64,000 bases of DNA from Lachnospiraceae bacterium (lineage in GTDB: Bacteria; Bacillota; Clostridia; Lachnospirales; Lachnospiraceae), in assembly GCA_910576125.1 (NCBI GenBank), contig CAJTHM010000004.1:240869-304868 (forward strand). The letters run 5' to 3'. Positions 17,278 to 25,796 of the stretch are shown piece by piece (positions within the stretch are counted from its first letter, which is position 1; the number at the start of each line of letters is the position of its first letter). The notes beneath the pieces were generated by a model, which was given only the letters and a program-made list of their open reading frames with translations, had not been told where the DNA came from and did no database searches. A program made the position numbers and the translations under genes.

Positions 17278-17790
17278 AACCTGCACTTCCTTTCATAAAA
17301 GTTCAGGGAGCCGCGCCGTTTTAGTTGGCCTGTCACAAGACAGTGAGAGCGGGCGGCTCCCTGATTGGTTTTGTAAAACAGATTTCCCGGACGGGTGTAG
17401 GCTTGTCCACCCCATAGTGTCTCAACTCTCCCCATTCTTATGGCAAGGCGTCCTCATTGCCTGCGACGGCTCACGGCTTGCAGGGCCGCTTCAACGCTCG
17501 GACTGTGACTGAACGCAAGTATCCGGGGGCGTGCCTTATCCGGCGGGGCCAGCCACGGCCCCGCCTGCGGCATGGGCTTTATCGCTATTCCCGTCCCCAA
17601 AGTGAAAGCCACAATGGAAACGGAAGTCACGGCGGGCCTGTCGCCTGGCACATCCACCCTTCGTATCCGGGTATCTTTTTATTCAGTTTTCAATCTGCCA
17701 GAAAGGTTCGTCCGCGCTTCGGGCCAGTTTGTCCCGGGGCGCCTCCGCCTTTCATATACCATTTCATTTTTCAGGCTTTTTCGGTACACC
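17278..17790. other. Non-coding ICE region with a strong hairpin
   Basis: Contains the 11-bp stem CAGGGAGCCGC (17304-17314) / GCGGCTCCCTG (17353-17363) with internal CTGTC/GACAG pairing, and further GC-rich pairing around 17540-17570 (GGGGCC/GGCCCC). Overlapping plus-strand frames here show no family I can support. Possibly a structured RNA or oriT-region DNA. Confidence 0.4.
17718..17740. repeat. ICE palindrome copy 4
   Basis: Arms CTTCGGGCCA and TGTCCCGGGG; downstream of the sigma-like gene. Right half-site carries TGTCCC. Confidence 0.65.
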
Positions 17791-18213
17791 TTAGAAATTA
17801 TTTTTTAAAAATTTTTCCATGTTCCGAAGCCCGCGCTCGATTGCCAGGCGCACCACCTTTTCGTCCACGCCTTCGGCCCTGGCAATGTCAGTCTTGCTCA
17901 TGCCGAGGACGAAATGGGCGTAGATACGTTTGGCCTGTTTGCCGGGCAGGCTGGAAATGGCCGCATAGAGTTCCTGCATGGTGACTTTGCGCTCGTAAAT
18001 CTCACATGGGGAGAGGGCAACGAACAAAGCCGAGTGCTCAATGCCGTCCTCCCGGTCAAGGGAATAGTAGGCCTTGTGGCGGTATGTACGCAGACGGTAG
18101 GCCGCCTCCTTGCGGTCAAACTCTGCCATTGCCTCCGCTACCTCGTCAGGCACTTCGATAAAAGAATCCATTGTATAGTACGGGTAAAAATCCCGAAGAT
18201 TGATGATAGCCAT
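17791..18213 (-). CDS. Sigma-70-like regulator of the ICE
   Basis: 140-aa protein with a C-terminal sigma region 4-like helix-turn-helix: AAISSLPGKQAKRIYAHFVL then GMSKTDIARAEGVDEKVVRL. The N-terminal part (RDFYPYYTMDSFIEVPDEV) and the middle (YRHKAYYSLDREDGIEHSAL) are typical of the sigma-like proteins of Tn1549/Tn916-type ICEs. ATG 18213 has GGAGG 5 nt upstream. Likely switches transcription of excision or transfer genes; the target promoters are not known. Confidence 0.75.
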   Translation of the reverse strand: MAIINLRDFYPYYTMDSFIEVPDEVAEAMAEFDRKEAAYRLRTYRHKAYYSLDREDGIEHSALFVALSPCEIYERKVTMQELYAAISSLPGKQAKRIYAHFVLGMSKTDIARAEGVDEKVVRLAIERGLRNMEKFLKNNF

Positions 18214-18286
18214 GTTTACCTCCGTTTCGGTGTTTGGTGAATGGGCTGCCAAAACGGAGGCGGCGGGGAACGGCACCGGGGCCGGG

Positions 18287-18309
18287 CTTCGGGCCAAGTT
18301 GGCCCGAGG
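18287..18309. repeat. ICE palindrome copy 5
   Basis: Arms CTTCGGGCCA and TGGCCCGAGG, 74 bp upstream of the sigma-like gene. Confidence 0.8.
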
Positions 18310-18577
18310 CTGTCCCATAGAAACAGAAATGCGTCCGGACAGCATAGAGCCATTCGGGCGCATGAAATAGAATTATTGTTTCTGGACTGAATTATTTCAT
18401 ATTGATTGCCAGAATTATCCTTCCAAGGGGGCGGGCTTTTTTTAACGGTTCAGACAGTTGAAAAAGAAATAAGGACACAGCGATACCTCCCAATGCTTTT
18501 AAGCATTTGATACCGCCATATCCTTGAAAAAGGGCGACATTAACACACCCTCCACATTCTCATTTTTCAAAAAGAAA

Positions 18578-18612
18578 ACGGCGGCTTGAAATTTTTATTT
18601 CAAAACCGCCGT
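18578..18612. terminator. Hairpin between BlaR1-like and sigma-like genes
   Basis: ACGGCGG (18578-18584) pairs with CCGCCGT (18606-18612) and TTGAAAT with ATTTCAA inside. A weaker CAACGGT/ACCGTTG repeat lies at 18661-18685. The rest of 18214-18703 shows no gene. Confidence 0.6.
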
Positions 18613-18703
18613 AAAGGCTACTGGATTTTGTTTGGGCGCACAGATGATTAGCCACCGAGACAACGGTTTTTTTTATTTACCGTTGGGCGGCTGTAACTTC
18701 GAT

Positions 18704-20509
18704 TTATTTATTATCAAAATCGTTCATATCATTCAGTAGTTCTTCCATTTCTGCATCATATAAATCATTGGGTTCTTCCATATTTCCCAGCAGTTCCGTT
18801 ACTTCTGTATCGGTCATATATGCAACATCTGATATTTTTCCATCCTCGCTACGGGTGATTCTGATATTGACCGTTCCGGCCGGGTTTACGGCCAGCCTGT
18901 GCATATCCAAAAAGATGTTGACAAGCTGCCCCTGATAATAATGATTATTGCCGTCAACTGTAATGCCTACCGCTTGATACTCCGCTTTCTGGGTTTCAGA
19001 CAGCGTATCAAATTTATTGCCCTGCCCCAGTGCATTGGATAAGATGGATTGGAAATTAAACTTTTCATCATCCGCTGCTATGCCCATCCATTCTTCCAAT
19101 GTTTCCTCACTCATGCGCGAGGTCAAGGTGGAGAAATAGGAAATGTTACCGTCATCATAGATTTTTTCCGCATACTGCTGAATTAAAGCACAATCCACGT
19201 CCAGCATATTGACCGCAGTTTTCCAAAAACGGATTCTGTCATCTGCATAAATCTTATCCAGCCATTCGCCTTGAGCTTTCTCGTCCAATCGGGAAAAGGC
19301 AATTTCAAACAAAGGTAAATTGTCGTCCTCATAATATTGCTCTGCTTGTGAGGAAAACACTTCATTATGCGAACTGTTTTTCTCTTGTGTGGGCGATATT
19401 ACATTTTCATTCAGGCCCGATACCGCAGGCTCATTTGACGGTTGATCGGCGGCAGCTGGATAAACACCAACAAAAACCACACCTAAAATAATACACAATG
19501 TCAGCACACTTGTGAAAAATAAAGTTGTTTTTGATTTTCTTTTTAAGTTCATAATCGCACCTAACCTTTCTTTTAATAATTGTTTGTTTTCACTAAGAGT
19601 AACAGCGGCCAGAGATTCCTTGTACTTTCCGACTGCTGCCATTGCGTCAAGCAGAGTTTCTCCATAATCCTGTGCGTTATCATATCCCATTTTTGAAAGA
19701 ACCGCTTCATCACAAGAAAATTCACATGCCTTTGTGATTTCACGCCTCATTAAATAAACAAGCGGATTGAACCAGTGCAGACAGACGGTAATTTGTACCA
19801 GCCATTTATAAAACATATCCCGCCGTTTGTAATGCGTTAATTCATGCAATACGATATATTGAAAGTCCTTCTCCGGAATATCTGCGCTTGGCAAAACAAT
19901 ACATGGCCGGAAGAATCCAATCAGCAGAGGGGACGAAACCAACGGATTGACACAAAGCTCTACTGGTCTTTTCCTGCCAGTCTGTTCCGCAATAACTGAA
20001 AGCCGGTCTAATTGCTCAACATTGGAAACCGGATTTAATCCAGCCTTAACATATCGAATAAAGCTATGATATGCCGTTATTTTTTGTACCAAAAGAATCA
20101 ATGCAACCATGAGCCAGATAAGCCAAACATGGTTGGAAAATAAAGACAGAATATCCCCAACCGGGCGGGAGGATATAGAATCGTCTTTAGGATTGACAGT
20201 ATTCTGGTTGTCGTGTTCCATACCGGAAGCAGGAACATTGAAAGCATTTGTATCACCAGAGGGTGACTGCTGTTGCGGCAGGGAAACAGAATGGGTTATG
20301 GCCTGATCGATTGTCTGATAGGCTTTTCCCATCAAGTTTGTTTCCGGTCCAAAAGGCAATAACAGCCGTACAACAACAATGAGCCAAATATAATACTGCC
20401 ATTGTCTGCTGATTTTGTCTTTAAGGAATCTTTTTCCAGCTAGTAACAGCAGGATGAACAATGAACCGGAAAATGACATAGACAAAAACATTTTCAATAG
20501 AATGTTCAT
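18704..20509 (-). CDS. BlaR1/MecR1-type M56 metallopeptidase sensor without a penicillin-binding domain
   Basis: 601-aa membrane sensor-protease. The N-terminal membrane domain (four helices, for example GSLFILLLLAGKRFL and WQYYIWLIVVVRLLLPFG) carries the zinc motif HELTHYKRRD and the second helix with FSCDEAVL. After a fourth helix (FFTSVLTLCIILGVVFVGV) the extracellular part is not the beta-lactam-binding domain of BlaR1. It has two tandem ~44-residue repeats (NLPLFEIAFSRLDEKAQGEW ... and NISYFSTLTSRMSEETLEEW ...). It should cleave the adjacent BlaI-like repressor on sensing an unknown signal. Overlaps blaI by 4 bp. Confidence 0.85.
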   Translation of the reverse strand: MNILLKMFLSMSFSGSLFILLLLAGKRFLKDKISRQWQYYIWLIVVVRLLLPFGPETNLMGKAYQTIDQAITHSVSLPQQQSPSGDTNAFNVPASGMEHDNQNTVNPKDDSISSRPVGDILSLFSNHVWLIWLMVALILLVQKITAYHSFIRYVKAGLNPVSNVEQLDRLSVIAEQTGRKRPVELCVNPLVSSPLLIGFFRPCIVLPSADIPEKDFQYIVLHELTHYKRRDMFYKWLVQITVCLHWFNPLVYLMRREITKACEFSCDEAVLSKMGYDNAQDYGETLLDAMAAVGKYKESLAAVTLSENKQLLKERLGAIMNLKRKSKTTLFFTSVLTLCIILGVVFVGVYPAAADQPSNEPAVSGLNENVISPTQEKNSSHNEVFSSQAEQYYEDDNLPLFEIAFSRLDEKAQGEWLDKIYADDRIRFWKTAVNMLDVDCALIQQYAEKIYDDGNISYFSTLTSRMSEETLEEWMGIAADDEKFNFQSILSNALGQGNKFDTLSETQKAEYQAVGITVDGNNHYYQGQLVNIFLDMHRLAVNPAGTVNIRITRSEDGKISDVAYMTDTEVTELLGNMEEPNDLYDAEMEELLNDMNDFDNK

Positions 20510-20889
20510 TTTTCTGTTCTTCCTTTCTCCAAGAGCTTTTTCAGTTCCTCATATTCTTCGTCTGCCAACAGGTCGCCAGAAATCAAATCGGAAACAAGCC
20601 ATTTTGCATTTCCCTCATAAATTTTATCCAGAAAATTTTTGGTTTGGGTTTTGTGGTATTCGCTTTCCGACACAAGAGGGGTGTATTCATTGCAACGCCC
20701 GGTTTTTTTTGCTTTCAAAAACCCCTTATTGACAAGCCGGTTTAAAAGCGTGATAAGGGTATTTTTTTGCCAGGGTTTTCCTTTTGCTGCTAAATCTGCC
20801 GTAAGACTGGCAAAAAGCGTCGGCTTTTCTCCGTTAGCCCATATCACTTTCATAATTTCAAATTCCGCATCTGATATTTGCTGTACCAT
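20506..20889 (-). CDS. BlaI/MecI-family repressor
   Basis: 127-aa winged-helix repressor: MVQQISDAEFEIMKVIWANG, the recognition segment NTLITLLNRLVNKGFLKAKK with the wing KTGRCNEYTPLV, and a C-terminal dimerisation helix ending in EEYEELKKLLEKGRTEK. ATG 20889 follows GGAGG; the longer frame has no site. It is presumably cleaved by the M56 protease encoded next. The inverted repeat at 20908-20950 upstream is the likely autoregulatory operator. No beta-lactamase or PBP gene is present nearby. Confidence 0.88.
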   Translation of the reverse strand: MVQQISDAEFEIMKVIWANGEKPTLFASLTADLAAKGKPWQKNTLITLLNRLVNKGFLKAKKTGRCNEYTPLVSESEYHKTQTKNFLDKIYEGNAKWLVSDLISGDLLADEEYEELKKLLEKGRTEK

Positions 20890-20907
20890 TTTGATTTCCT
20901 CCTTAAA

Positions 20908-20950
20908 GTATGACATCATGTTACGCTTTAAGAGTAACACGGTGTCATAC
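20908..20950. promoter_or_regulatory. BlaI-type operator (imperfect 17-bp inverted repeat)
   Basis: GTATGACATCATGTTAC and GTAACACGGTGTCATAC, 9 bp apart, with two mismatches. Immediately upstream of the repressor gene. Confidence 0.65.
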
Positions 20951-20982
20951 ATATGTCAAGTGGATATTTTTAAAGAATGTGC

Positions 20983-21018
20983 AATTAAATACAATCAAAC
21001 ATAGAATTGTATTTAATT
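20983..21018. promoter_or_regulatory. Perfect 13-bp inverted repeat between divergent regulator genes
   Basis: AATTAAATACAAT and ATTGTATTTAATT separated by 10 bp, about 45 bp before the XRE gene. Candidate operator of the XRE protein. Confidence 0.6.
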
Positions 21019-21063
21019 CACATACTATCACCTTAAATATAAAATAAGTTTGGGTGATATTGT

Positions 21064-21423
21064 ATGGAACATTATGAAGATAGATTTGATTTTCATGGCC
21101 TCGGGCTGGCGATAAAAGACGCCCGCGAGAAAAGAGGCTGGACGCAGGAATACCTTGCGGAGCTTGTGGGGCGCACGTCCCACACGATTATGAATATTGA
21201 GAACAAAGGGCAGTACCCGAGTTTTGGTGTTTTCGTTAAGCTCGTCAGCATGTTTGATATTTCCGTGGATCAGTTCATACACAGTGACAGCGGCAATAAA
21301 GAAAGTCTTTGCCGCAAGCATATTGATGTGCTGCTAAACACCATGAATGAGAAGGAGCTCGTTGTCATGGAGGCAACTGCCGAAGGCTTGAAGAAAGCCA
21401 GAGAAACGGAGGTTTCCGAGTAG
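21064..21423 (+). CDS. XRE-family transcriptional regulator of the ICE
   Basis: 119-aa Cro/CI-type regulator. The helix-turn-helix is GLGLAIKDAREKRGWTQEYL then AELVGRTSHTIMNIENKGQY, followed by FGVFVKLVSMFDISVDQF. The short C-terminal part (KHIDVLLNTMNEKELVVMEA) is family-specific. It is divergent from BlaI and convergent with the relaxase gene. The relic at 4312-4670 is the same gene with a frameshift. Probably represses ICE functions and itself. Confidence 0.88.
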   Translation: MEHYEDRFDFHGLGLAIKDAREKRGWTQEYLAELVGRTSHTIMNIENKGQYPSFGVFVKLVSMFDISVDQFIHSDSGNKESLCRKHIDVLLNTMNEKELVVMEATAEGLKKARETEVSE

Positions 21424-21566
21424 GGGCCTCCGTTTTTGCGGCGTTTATCGAGGGTTCCGCTAAATGGCAAGCAGGGCAACTGTGGCCACACAGTTGCTAT
21501 TTTTACGTTCCGGCCTTCCGGTCAGAACGCAAAAATCTGCTTGTTGGGGAGCCTCCCCAAACCCGG

Positions 21567-21589
21567 CTTCGGGCCAACATGGCCCGAAG
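21567..21589. repeat. ICE palindrome copy 6
   Basis: Arms CTTCGGGCCA and TGGCCCGAAG, perfect, just beyond the relaxase stop codon. Confidence 0.85.
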
Positions 21590-21624
21590 AGTCAGCGTCG
21601 CTTTGCTCCTTATTTTCACACCCC

Positions 21625-23028
21625 CTAACGTTCCTGCTCCTTCTTCCTGCCCGGCTCCGCATAGCCCAGCAGATAATCAATGTTTGCCTTTACCGCCGTG
21701 ACCTCCCGCATTTCCTCCCGGGCCTTCCGGTACTCGGCATAGAGCTTCTTTTTCTTCTCCGCCAGCTCCCGGCCTTCCTCCTTCAGCTCGTCCATCTTTG
21801 GCAGCTTCGCCCCGCCTAGAATCCGCTTGAAGTCGGCGCAGGCCGCCCGGTAGAGCTCAATGTCGCCCTCGTGCTCCGAAAGAAACTTCCGGCTGTATTT
21901 CCGGGCCTTGTATTCCTGGAACACCGGCCGGGTCCTGGCATACTGGACCGTGGCCGCCTTCAATTCCCTGTTGGTCTGGAGGGCTGCCTCGGCGCTCTTG
22001 ATCTGGCCGGAAAGCGTGTGGAAACGCTCCGTGGTCTCCGCCGCTTTCTTTTCCAGCTGCCCATACTCCATCAAATCATTTTCCTGCAAAAAAGCCAGGG
22101 CGGCGGCCATCTGTTTCAGGTTGAAAACCTTGGCCCACCGCTCATATCCCGGCCCCTTCCCCTGGAGCCTGGATTGGATGTCGATAATCAGGTTGACCCT
22201 TGGGCCTGGCTGGCCTGTGCCTCTTTGGGAACCGGACAGTGCCGCCTCTATATCCTTCTGGCCGTAGCCCTTCCCCAGCGTGGAGGAACGCAGGCGGGTA
22301 AACCGTTCCTGGCCGGGAGCCCGGAAGCTGATTGCGCCCCGCTGTTGCTTTACCTCATAGCCGGACTGCTCCATGAGGGAGAGAAAGGCGGCAAGGTCGG
22401 AGGGCTGTTTTTCAAGGGCCACGTCAATGGCAGCGCACAGCTTCTGCTGGAAGGTAAGCGGCCTTTCCCGGCCCTTGGCCCACTCCCCATAGCTCTTATA
22501 TTTCCCCTGGCTTTTTTGCTTCGGCTGCCTCACCACAGAGAGGCCGTTTTCCAGACAGAGGGTGTCGGACAGCCGCCCTAGGGCACGGCCGGAGCCGAGG
22601 AAGTCCCGGTATTTATGGGTGCAGTCAAGGGTGGTGGAATTGTAATAAATGTGGTTATGGATATGGGACTTGTCCGTGTGGGTGGTGACGATGAACTGGT
22701 GCCTTCCCTTCGTCCAACGCATAGCCAGCTCATAGCCGATGCGGTTGGCGTCCTCCGGTGTGATCTCCCCGGGAAGGAAGGACTGGCGTATCTGGTAGCA
22801 GAGCACGTCCCTATCCGCCTTCTGCTCCCGACCCGTGGCGGCCCTGTACCTACTTTTCCACAAGAGAAATTCAGCGTCCACCGTGGCCGGGTCACATTCA
22901 TAAGCGGAGATATATTTCCCTTCTTCCGTCTTGACCGGGTTCTTCCCATAATCGGTACAGTCCTTTATGGACTGCGCCACGGAGAGCCCCGGCGTGGTCT
23001 TGCGCTTCATCAGCCGCGTGGTGGCTAT
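21625..23028 (-). CDS. Conjugative relaxase of the ICE
   Basis: 467 aa from the proposed start. Histidine cluster THTDKSHIHNHIYYNSTTLD; N-terminal Tyr region SIKDCTDYGKNPVKTEEGKY; YECDPATVDAEFLLWKSRY and RQSFLPGEITPEDANRIGYE are family signatures. The long C-terminal region (for example LAEHEGDIELYRAACADFKR-type, here FLSEHEGDIELYR) is shared with the relic copy. In-frame ATA at 23028 is preceded by AAGGAGG at 8 nt and begins the family consensus ATTRLM; the first ATG is 23010. The last gene of the transfer operon, separated from mobC by the caspase-like gene. Confidence 0.88.
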   Translation of the reverse strand: MATTRLMKRKTTPGLSVAQSIKDCTDYGKNPVKTEEGKYISAYECDPATVDAEFLLWKSRYRAATGREQKADRDVLCYQIRQSFLPGEITPEDANRIGYELAMRWTKGRHQFIVTTHTDKSHIHNHIYYNSTTLDCTHKYRDFLGSGRALGRLSDTLCLENGLSVVRQPKQKSQGKYKSYGEWAKGRERPLTFQQKLCAAIDVALEKQPSDLAAFLSLMEQSGYEVKQQRGAISFRAPGQERFTRLRSSTLGKGYGQKDIEAALSGSQRGTGQPGPRVNLIIDIQSRLQGKGPGYERWAKVFNLKQMAAALAFLQENDLMEYGQLEKKAAETTERFHTLSGQIKSAEAALQTNRELKAATVQYARTRPVFQEYKARKYSRKFLSEHEGDIELYRAACADFKRILGGAKLPKMDELKEEGRELAEKKKKLYAEYRKAREEMREVTAVKANIDYLLGYAEPGRKKEQER

Positions 23029-23047
23029 GGTTCATCCCTCCTTCCGG

Positions 23048-23070
23048 CCTCGGGCCAACTTGGCCCGAAG
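23048..23070. repeat. ICE palindrome copy 7
   Basis: Arms CCTCGGGCCA and TGGCCCGAAG, upstream of the relaxase ribosome site; the caspase-like insertion begins directly beyond it. Confidence 0.85.
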
Positions 23071-23145
23071 TAAATTTGCTTGTGATTTTCTTTTATATAG
23101 TTTAAAATATAACCAATATAACAACAGCGTTAGGAGAAAACGGCT

Positions 23146-24600
23146 ATGAAAAAAACAGCCATCTTATTTGGCATAAATAAATATCTGGACTGCCCTCTTA
23201 AAAATGCAGTTAATGATGCCGCTGCATTAGCCAATAAATTAGAAGAATTAGGTTTTGACGTAAAATGCTTTTTAGATATAGATACAGCAACTATGGACCG
23301 GGAACTGGTGACCTTTAAGGATGTTTTATCAAAATCAAATGTCGGTCTGTTCTTTTTTGCTGGTCATGGCATCCAGTGTAAAGGAGAAAATTTTTTGGCT
23401 ACAACAAGTACAAGCTTCGCAGATGAAAGTTCATGTAAGTATACCTCTCTTCCTCTAAATTTCGTAATAGATACTTTTGAAGAAAGCGGAGTTAATACTA
23501 AAATTATAATTTTAGATGCTTGCCGAAATAATCCCTTTGTTACATGGAGAAGTGTAACGAATGATGGACTGGCTCCCGTATATGCACCAAAAGGAACTAT
23601 TATAGCATTTTCTACTTCACCGGGGCAAAAAGCATCTGATGGCAGCAATAATCACGGTATATATACCAATGCGCTACTTATGCACATTGCAACTAAGAAT
23701 TTGTCTATTGAAGATATGTTTAAAAGAGTGCGTAACACTGTAAGCTCACATACGCATCATAAGCAAATCACATGGGAACACACATCGCTCATGGGAACTT
23801 TCTATTTTAATTCCGGTTTAGATGAAGGAAAGGCCACCGCTACATACTCGGACAGTGCATTGGCCGACCAAAATTATATGTGTGAAGATGACTCTATCCA
23901 AAATATCATAGACGCTTTAAAATCGTATAATTGGTATAAGCAAAATCCTGCTATTACGCAATTAGAACGAATGAAATTTGTACAATCGGACAAAGATGAT
24001 TTATTTGTTTTGGGGAGAAATATATATCAAGCTGCATGTGGAGGATCAGGGAATGCCGGGAATTGGATTGACAATATAAACAGCAATCTTCTCAGCATAG
24101 GTGATAATGCTTCCATTCATTTGCTAAATGGTATTCTTTTTGAAATATATTTTAATTGCAAAGGCCAGATTAGAACTTCTCCTAAATCTACTCATTTTGA
24201 GAAGCCAATAAAAATGTGTCAAAAGGATAAGTATATTTCTTGTGGTGTATTTATCCGAAGTTTTTTGGAACAATATCCACAAAAAATTTTCTATATGCCT
24301 GGCTCAACTGATTTACTAACTATTGATGTCCTTATCTCCCAAAGCGAGAATGAGTATCACATTGATGGAATTTGCATTGATGGCCTAAGTTGTATGTACG
24401 ATGAAGATGAAGTAGAGTTTTATAAATACAATGATAGCGATTATTTTTCTCAAAAAGTAACGTCGGATGAACTTGAAATTATACTTATGGAAAAAATAGT
24501 GGTGCCTAAAAACAGAGCGAAATTTACCTATAATGAAAATATATCTTCTGATACCAAAATATTAGTGCCATATAATTTTAGCATATTGCGCTATATCTAA
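23146..24600 (+). CDS. Caspase-like (peptidase C14) protein
   Basis: 484-aa predicted cysteine protease. The N-terminal caspase/metacaspase fold starts KKTAILFGINKYLDCPLKNA with DAAALANKLEELGFDVKCF. The catalytic dyad is His74 in LFFFAGHGIQCKGE and Cys126 in KIIILDACRNNPF. The fold continues APKGTIIAFSTSPGQKASDG and HGIYTNALLMHI. Residues from about 230 on (for example GSGNAGNWIDNINSNLLSIG) form a C-terminal domain I do not recognise, perhaps the sensor. GTTAGGAG lies upstream of ATG 23146 and a hairpin follows the gene. It is AT-rich and on the opposite strand to all neighbouring transfer genes: an acquired insertion, perhaps a defence or abortive-infection gene (inference). Confidence 0.85.
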   Translation: MKKTAILFGINKYLDCPLKNAVNDAAALANKLEELGFDVKCFLDIDTATMDRELVTFKDVLSKSNVGLFFFAGHGIQCKGENFLATTSTSFADESSCKYTSLPLNFVIDTFEESGVNTKIIILDACRNNPFVTWRSVTNDGLAPVYAPKGTIIAFSTSPGQKASDGSNNHGIYTNALLMHIATKNLSIEDMFKRVRNTVSSHTHHKQITWEHTSLMGTFYFNSGLDEGKATATYSDSALADQNYMCEDDSIQNIIDALKSYNWYKQNPAITQLERMKFVQSDKDDLFVLGRNIYQAACGGSGNAGNWIDNINSNLLSIGDNASIHLLNGILFEIYFNCKGQIRTSPKSTHFEKPIKMCQKDKYISCGVFIRSFLEQYPQKIFYMPGSTDLLTIDVLISQSENEYHIDGICIDGLSCMYDEDEVEFYKYNDSDYFSQKVTSDELEIILMEKIVVPKNRAKFTYNENISSDTKILVPYNFSILRYI

Positions 24601-24610
24601 CACAAAACAA

Positions 24611-24643
24611 GAGGGGGCAACCTGCCAAAAAGGTTGCCCCCTC
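24611..24643. terminator. Bidirectional hairpin between caspase-like gene and mobC
   Basis: GAGGGGGCAACCT, 7-nt loop, AGGTTGCCCCCTC; a perfect 13-bp stem 10 bp after the caspase stop and 5 bp after the mobC stop. Confidence 0.75.
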
Positions 24644-24647
24644 AAAC

Positions 24648-24992
24648 TCATTTCCCCACCAGTGCCGCCAGCTCCTTCAACACCCCGGACAGCTGCCCCC
24701 ACAGCTTTTCATAGTCCTCTTTCAGCCCGTCAATCTCTTCCGGGTACAGCCCGTAGGTATGGGCATGGACGGCTATCTGGTTCAGGTTGTTGGAGCACCG
24801 CCGCTGCAAGGAGACCAGCTCCCGGACGGGCGCAAGGTCCACATGGAGGATATAGCCGTTTAGGGCCATCTTCCGCATATAGGCCCCGGCGTTGGAAATG
24901 CCGGCCTCGGCCATGCGCCCGTGTATCTGGGCCAGCTCGTCCGCCGTCACCATCACGTTCAGGTGCCTGTCCCGTTTCCTCCCTGCCGTCAG
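24648..24992 (-). CDS. mobC: MobC-like relaxosome protein of the ICE
   Basis: Almost identical to the relic copy at 6372-6716, differing at the C terminus (AALVGK). Ribbon-helix-helix core RKRDRHLNVMVTADELAQIH with the helix AYMRKMALNGYILHVDL. As in the relic, the full strand is only coded if translation begins at the CTG (24992) that overlaps the upstream TGA stop; that CTG is conserved in both copies. A conventional start would be GTG/ATG at about 24956. It is expected to assist the relaxase, now 1.6 kb downstream because of the caspase-like insertion. Confidence 0.82.
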   Translation of the reverse strand: MTAGRKRDRHLNVMVTADELAQIHGRMAEAGISNAGAYMRKMALNGYILHVDLAPVRELVSLQRRCSNNLNQIAVHAHTYGLYPEEIDGLKEDYEKLWGQLSGVLKELAALVGK

Positions 24993-25174
24993 CGTTCCTC
25001 CCGTTCCCGACTCCGTCTGGGGGCGGGCGGCTCCTTCACCCGGTCAAGCTCCTTTTCCTCCGGCCTTTGGGGGAGCGGTGAAAGCGGGAGATTATTCAAT
25101 ATGCCGTCCAGCATGTTCCCGTTCTGTTCCTCCATAAGCTCCACGGCCAGCAAGGGATTGTCTCTCTCGTTCAT
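24989..25174 (-). CDS. Small DUF4316-like mobile-element protein
   Basis: 61 aa with MEEQNGNMLDGILNNLPLSP and a basic proline-rich tail. Coupled to mobC (TGA/CTG overlap) and 8 bp after the YodL-like gene. Role unknown; in other ICEs this domain can be fused to the C terminus of antirestriction-type proteins. Confidence 0.65.
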   Translation of the reverse strand: MNERDNPLLAVELMEEQNGNMLDGILNNLPLSPLPQRPEEKELDRVKEPPAPRRSREREER

Positions 25175-25182
25175 GGTTCCTC

Positions 25183-25776
25183 CTATCTGTCCTCATGGGA
25201 CTTCCCTGTTTTCTGTCTCTCGGATTCCTTTGACGGTTCCGCCCTCCTGGCCGCCTCCTTCAGCTGCCCGGTGATAGAAGGCCGCCCCGCCCGGTCCGGG
25301 TTGTGGCTGGACGGCTTGAGCTCATAATCGCACATCTGCTTTTCAGTCAGCGGCTTTCCATAGATTAGTTCGCCCCACGCCTGCATGTTCCCGCCCTCCA
25401 CCGGAATCCTCTCGTCATAGTTGAATATCTCTATGGGCCCGTTGCCCGGCGGCTTCGGGTAGGTCCCTATGTCCACCGGCCGCTGGGTGGAGTAATAGCG
25501 GTAATGCCCCGGCCCCTGCCGCTGGCTGTCCGGCCCCCGTTCCTCCACGCCGAACTGGTAGCGGTGCTCTGCCGCCCGGTGGGCGAAGTCCCGGACGGCG
25601 GCCTCTTCGTCCTTGAAGTAGTGGCCCCAGTTATAGTCACGGCTCCCGTCGGCACTTTCATAAAACGTCCATGTGACGAAGGGGGAAGGCGCGTTGGGGT
25701 TGTGGCCCAGCGCATACCCCCGGTCGTTGGTGAAGGCCACCGACCGCAAAATCTCATATCCCTGGTTTATCTCTAT
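25183..25776 (-). CDS. YodL-like/large-polyvalent-type ICE protein
   Basis: Intact form of the gene truncated at 6907-7205. Segments VAFTNDRGYALGHNPNAPSP, TWTFYESADGSRDYNWGHYF and EAAVRDFAHRAAEHRYQFGV form the first domain; RPVDIGTYPKP and GPIEIFNYDERIPVEGGNM the second. Similar proteins of Tn1549-type ICEs are annotated as antirestriction or defence-related, without proof. The conventional start is a TTG at 25749, but the same frame extends upstream as IEINQGYEI to an ATA (25776) with AAGGAGG 8 nt before it, which fits the family N terminus better. Confidence 0.6.
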   Translation of the reverse strand: MEINQGYEILRSVAFTNDRGYALGHNPNAPSPFVTWTFYESADGSRDYNWGHYFKDEEAAVRDFAHRAAEHRYQFGVEERGPDSQRQGPGHYRYYSTQRPVDIGTYPKPPGNGPIEIFNYDERIPVEGGNMQAWGELIYGKPLTEKQMCDYELKPSSHNPDRAGRPSITGQLKEAARRAEPSKESERQKTGKSHEDR

Positions 25777-25796
25777 GGCAGTTCCCTCCTTTCCGG

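Noticed and set aside
17457..17984. Overlapping plus-strand frames between the small ICE gene and the sigma-like gene.
   Set aside because: No ribosome sites or known motifs; one runs opposite the sigma-like gene.
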